Source: Bacillus sp. ISL-7
GTDB lineage: Bacteria > Bacillota > Bacilli > Bacillales_B > DSM-18226
Length of the DNA: 64,000 nucleotides
Direction: 5' to 3'
Assembly (NCBI RefSeq): GCF_018613065.1
Contig: NZ_JAGGQW010000050.1
Span: forward strand, 124,001-188,000
Numbering within the stretch: position 1 is the first letter of the stretch; every line of letters starts with the position of its first letter. Below, one piece after another: positions 60,595-64,000 of this stretch. The position numbers were made by a program, and so were the translations under genes. The notes beneath the pieces are model-generated. The model searched no databases. It was not told where the DNA came from and was given only the letters and a program-made list of their open reading frames with translations.

Positions 60595-63500
60595 TTATTT
60601 TAAGTAGAGCATATCCGACAAAGAAATCAAAATATTTGCCTGTTTTTCAGTAATAGTTTTCCCTATTTGGGCAGACAGCTCTTTTTCATACGCCTTCAAT
60701 TTACCGTCCACGGTCTGTTTGTTACCTTTAGCGGCTCCTTCTTTTGCTGATTGGAGCTTCGCCACAAGTGAATGCGCCACCCCATCCTTACTTACAAAAG
60801 ATTGGGTCAATCGGCTTAAACTATCAAAATCAACAGTTACAGTAAATTCGATGTCGACTTTGGCGGTATTTCCTGCTTTATCAGTGGCTGGGGCAGTGAT
60901 TTTATGAGCCCCTAACTCGAAGGTATAGGCTGGTCCTTCAACACTTGGGCATTCTTTAGAAGCAATACCAGACAAATCATCGATGGCATTGCAAGTTATA
61001 TTAATAAGCGTATCGACAGAATAAGTATCCTGAAGTCCAATAAATTGAATCACAGGGGCAGTCGTATCAAGGGTTATCTTTTGTTGATACGTGTCACTGA
61101 CATTTCCCGCGTGGTCGTTAAATTCAACGTAAACAGTCTTCTCCCCATCTCCTGAAGGCAGGGTGAATTCTTTTGCTGGCTTATACTCTTCCCATTCTGT
61201 CCAATCCTTAGCATTGGTGGAAAAACGAACCTGGTTCACTCCACTTAGTTTATCGGTTGCTTCAAATGATAGTGTAACATTCGGATCTTTTGTAAATTCA
61301 GCATCAGAATTTATCGTAAACTTCCCTACAGGAGCTTCTGTATCTACAAAAATTGGATCAGTTATACCTGTCAAGGTTGGTTTTACTGGCTTTATAGTGC
61401 CATCTTCGTTAAATTCCATCTTATCAATCACCACTTCACGGTTAAATCCGTTGCCATCAGGCATTGCATGGCGGGCATAAACAATATAATATTCATCCGT
61501 GTTTGGTATATTTAATACAGAGTTATGACCTGGCCCTTTGATTCCAAGACTTAAATCTTTACTCAGAATGACACCTTTCTTTGTCCATGGTCCCATTGGA
61601 GATGTCCCTGTTGCATAAGCAACCTGATAATTCTCGCTACCTGTATCATCTTCTGACCACATTAAGTAATAAATACCGTTTCTTTTAAATACAACAGATC
61701 CCTCTCTAAAATTAGGCGGGGTCATCTTGACTGGAGTACTTGCAAAAGAAACCATATCATCATTTAGCTTTGCACCATAGAGATCACCATTACCCCAATA
61801 AAAGTAAGATTGGCCATCATCATCTGTAAATACGTATGGATCAATGGCTTGGCCGGAATATTTTCCACTTGGCACCAATGGTTTGCCTAAAGCATCTTTA
61901 AATGGTCCTGTTGGTGTTGGTGCTGTTGCTACACCAATGTTGGCGTCTGCACAAAAATAGTAATAATATTTACCATTCTTTTCTGCGATTGCCGGTGCCC
62001 AAGCGCGCTTATCTGCCCATGTAACATCGTCAGTTGCTAAATCTAAGATTACACCCTCGTCTTTCCAATTTATTAAATCTTTTGAGGAGAATGCTTTAAA
62101 TTGAGAACCTGACCAACCGGTAAAGCCATCTGTTGTAGGATAAATATAATAAGTATCACCAAAAACAGCGATCTGTGGATCTGCATAAAGTCCTGGCAAT
62201 GTACCTGATGGATAAACTTTTAAACTCACAGTCCATTCCTGCTTATTTCCATCCTTGTCCGTCACCGTATAGGTAATAGGATTAGTAAAATCCTGTGCTT
62301 CGCCTGACGCTGGACTTACAGTAGATCCAGGTTTAATAGTTATAGTTGGAGCCAAATTAGTTATATCTAAACCTTGTCCTTCTTTAACAGGAACTGTAAT
62401 TCTATGTGATTTAGAATCTATTTCAGCTTGACCTTTTTGACCAGGTACTACAAAATTGCCAATTCCAGTCGATTGAATAGACATTTCTAGAATTTCTGCT
62501 TCTGAAAGTGTACGATTATATACTTTTACGTTGTCGAAATAACCTTTGAAGTATTGGTCTCCTGAGTAAAAGGATTTACCTAAATATGCTGTTAATTGTG
62601 CACCTAAGTCTGTAATTGATACTGTTACATTGTTATTTTCAGCTACAAGTATCCCGTCCTTATACATGGCCATACTTGTAGGTGTAATGACAAGTTTGAT
62701 ATTGAACCACTTACTCTTAATAGAAGTGGTATTTGTTTTTACCTCCTGTTCCGATGACCAGCTAGTAGTAGTCATAGCATTTCTTATTTCCGTATCGCGT
62801 GTTCTTAGGAACATATATTTTTGGTCATTCTTTCCTATGGCAAAGGTAAAGAAGTTTCCTGATACCGTTTCCGGTTTAATATCCATAGAGATAGTTAAAG
62901 TATTTCTTCCATCAAAGAAACCTGTCGGAAAGGCGGCAAATGTATTAGTTGTTCCATCTAGATATAATGCCTTTGAGTTCTTTTCTGAATCAGTCACATA
63001 AGTTGCATTACCATTCAATGTACCTGTATGGTTATTTCCCGAATTATCCTGGATCGTCCTGTCTGTAGTGACTGCATCAAAGTTATACTCAAGAATTGGC
63101 TGTTCTTGTTCTTCTTCATCAGGAACTTTGACCACCTTATCCCATTTGGCCATTACAGCATCGTACTCTTCTTGTGTAAGATTGAGTACTGATCCATGTC
63201 TCTTACGGTTAGAACCCAAAGAATAGTCTGCAGCCGTTAATTTAGTGAACTGGCCGCTTGCTAAATCAGATGTAATTAATGGAAGATAACCTTTTCCAGA
63301 CGCATACTGATCGACCATTAAATTCCATGCATTTCTATCATTGAATTTATAAATTAATGGCCCTTCAACGTCGGATCCTGTTAATCCTGTTGAAGATTGA
63401 ATGGTGCCAATTTTTGACCATTCACCAAGAATTTGATTACTTTTTTCAATCGTAATTTGACCATCCCCTGAATAACGGTAATACATATTCCCATCTTCAA

Positions 63501-64000
63501 TAATGGTTGTATCAATAATATGCTGACTACCAGTACGATCAATGAACATCTTTGGTTCTGTGAACGTATAAAAATCTCTTGTCTTTGCATAATAGATGTT
63601 ATGTGGTTCGAATACCCCTTGATCATTCTTCACAGTTGAAGCCCAGAATACTACGTACTCCCCTGTCTTTTCGTCATAAAATGCTTCCGGTGCCCATGCA
63701 TCTCCTGCATTCGATGGTGCTACCTCTACCATTCTTGGTTTAGACCAATTTACTAAATCTGTAGACTCCCAAATGATCAGTGATCTGCTTCCAGCCGTTT
63801 GTGCGGCACCCCAGCCTTTTCCGCTGGCAATTCTTAAATCTGTTGCAATAATATAGAATTTGTCACCCTCGGCTGAGCGTATGATAGACGGGTCACGTAC
63901 ACCCTTTTCACCTACATCAGACGTTAATACTGGATCACCCTCATTTAAATCTTTCCAGTGCAAACCATCTTTACTGCTAGCAAAATACATCTGTTCTCCA
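60595..64000 (-). CDS. Very large secreted protein with two GH43 domains (5' end beyond the window)
   Basis: At least 1135 residues are visible and the frame is open to the right edge. First GH43 propeller at the visible N-terminus (RDPSIIRS, WAPEAFYD, GSDVEGPLIY hold base and acid residues); then LamG-like domain (NFDAVTTDRTIQDNSGNNHT ...), an Ig-like linker (YTVTDKDGNKQEWTVSLKV), a second, arabinanase-type GH43 domain (LYADPQIAVFGDTYYIYP, AWAPAIAEKNGKYYYY, NFREGSVVFKRNG), two Ig-like domains and the FIMAH-like C-terminus shared with the 52296 protein. All catalytic acids are kept. Signal peptide and any N-terminal LamG are outside the window. Confidence 0.9.
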   Translation of the reverse strand, partial: GEQMYFASSKDGLHWKDLNEGDPVLTSDVGEKGVRDPSIIRSAEGDKFYIIATDLRIASGKGWGAAQTAGSRSLIIWESTDLVNWSKPRMVEVAPSNAGDAWAPEAFYDEKTGEYVVFWASTVKNDQGVFEPHNIYYAKTRDFYTFTEPKMFIDRTGSQHIIDTTIIEDGNMYYRYSGDGQITIEKSNQILGEWSKIGTIQSSTGLTGSDVEGPLIYKFNDRNAWNLMVDQYASGKGYLPLITSDLASGQFTKLTAADYSLGSNRKRHGSVLNLTQEEYDAVMAKWDKVVKVPDEEEQEQPILEYNFDAVTTDRTIQDNSGNNHTGTLNGNATYVTDSEKNSKALYLDGTTNTFAAFPTGFFDGRNTLTISMDIKPETVSGNFFTFAIGKNDQKYMFLRTRDTEIRNAMTTTSWSSEQEVKTNTTSIKSKWFNIKLVITPTSMAMYKDGILVAENNNVTVSITDLGAQLTAYLGKSFYSGDQYFKGYFDNVKVYNRTLSEAEILEMSIQSTGIGNFVVPGQKGQAEIDSKSHRITVPVKEGQGLDITNLAPTITIKPGSTVSPASGEAQDFTNPITYTVTDKDGNKQEWTVSLKVYPSGTLPGLYADPQIAVFGDTYYIYPTTDGFTGWSGSQFKAFSSKDLINWKDEGVILDLATDDVTWADKRAWAPAIAEKNGKYYYYFCADANIGVATAPTPTGPFKDALGKPLVPSGKYSGQAIDPYVFTDDDGQSYFYWGNGDLYGAKLNDDMVSFASTPVKMTPPNFREGSVVFKRNGIYYLMWSEDDTGSENYQVAYATGTSPMGPWTKKGVILSKDLSLGIKGPGHNSVLNIPNTDEYYIVYARHAMPDGNGFNREVVIDKMEFNEDGTIKPVKPTLTGITDPIFVDTEAPVGKFTINSDAEFTKDPNVTLSFEATDKLSGVNQVRFSTNAKDWTEWEEYKPAKEFTLPSGDGEKTVYVEFNDHAGNVSDTYQQKITLDTTAPVIQFIGLQDTYSVDTLINITCNAIDDLSGIASKECPSVEGPAYTFELGAHKITAPATDKAGNTAKVDIEFTVTVDFDSLSRLTQSFVSKDGVAHSLVAKLQSAKEGAAKGNKQTVDGKLKAYEKELSAQIGKTITEKQANILISLSDMLYLK
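60778..60840. repeat. 63-bp exact repeat shared with 52479-52541
   Basis: See the copy at 52479-52541. Both copies lie in the same frame and orientation, 8.3 kb apart, so recombination between them would delete the transporter. Confidence 0.9.

Noticed and set aside
1..64000. CRISPR arrays, rRNA, tRNA, complete insertion sequences or riboswitches
   Set aside because: No regular repeat-spacer pattern, conserved RNA gene sequence, transposase gene or known riboswitch core was seen.

Overview
The window looks like chromosomal DNA of an AT-rich, endospore-forming member of the Bacillaceae (Bacillus/Neobacillus-like). The grounds are strong AGGAGG-type ribosome binding sites, frequent TTG/GTG starts, a Spo0E-type small protein, a yngEFGHIJ-like operon, a CitST-CitM citrate module and FtsZ, Mpg and AraR proteins of Bacillus type. 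No rRNA, tRNA or CRISPR array was seen.

Left part (1-6.1 kb): the 5' end of a threonine synthase gene, an ABM-domain monooxygenase-like gene, an AraR-type regulator with two operator-like sites around its promoter, a full-length FtsZ outside any division cluster, a 56-aa basic protein, an unknown gene and a 3-methyladenine DNA glycosylase. Two 27/30-identical direct repeats (303-332 and 4236-4265) bracket the araR-ftsZ segment.

6.2-18.1 kb: a nine-gene minus-strand operon for catabolism of leucine or branched-chain acyl groups. It encodes an acyl-CoA dehydrogenase, an acyl-CoA synthetase, a biotin-dependent acyl-CoA carboxylase in three parts, an enoyl-CoA hydratase, HMG-CoA lyase and a 3-oxoacid CoA-transferase. 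A GAF/PucR-type regulator is divergent from it. 18.2-23 kb is a zone of small and decayed genes: the end of a catechol meta-cleavage pathway with a broken aldehyde dehydrogenase, a truncated uracil-DNA-glycosylase-like piece, small proteins, a MocR-type regulator and an orphan phage helicase-loader gene. 23.1-27.2 kb is citrate sensing and uptake (citT, citS, citM with a cre-like site).

27.5-35.2 kb is a complete Wadjet (JetD-A-B-C) plasmid-defence operon with translationally coupled genes. To its right lies a graveyard of pseudogenes (MmgE/PrpD, VCBS-repeat protein, DUF6454-like) mixed with a phasin-like gene and a plasmid-partition-like pair (actin-like ATPase plus a putative ribbon-helix-helix adaptor). 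41.7-51.4 kb is a glycoside-utilisation operon: lipoprotein binding protein, two permeases without an ATPase, GH36 alpha-galactosidase, a large secreted GH-A/CBM enzyme and a LacI regulator. 52.0-64 kb contains a previously easy-to-miss Spo0E-like gene, two very large secreted GH43 proteins sharing a near-identical C-terminal module, and between them a complete YtfQRT-YjfF-type furanose ABC transporter. Together the right 22 kb look like a locus for plant cell wall arabinan/galactan-type polysaccharides.
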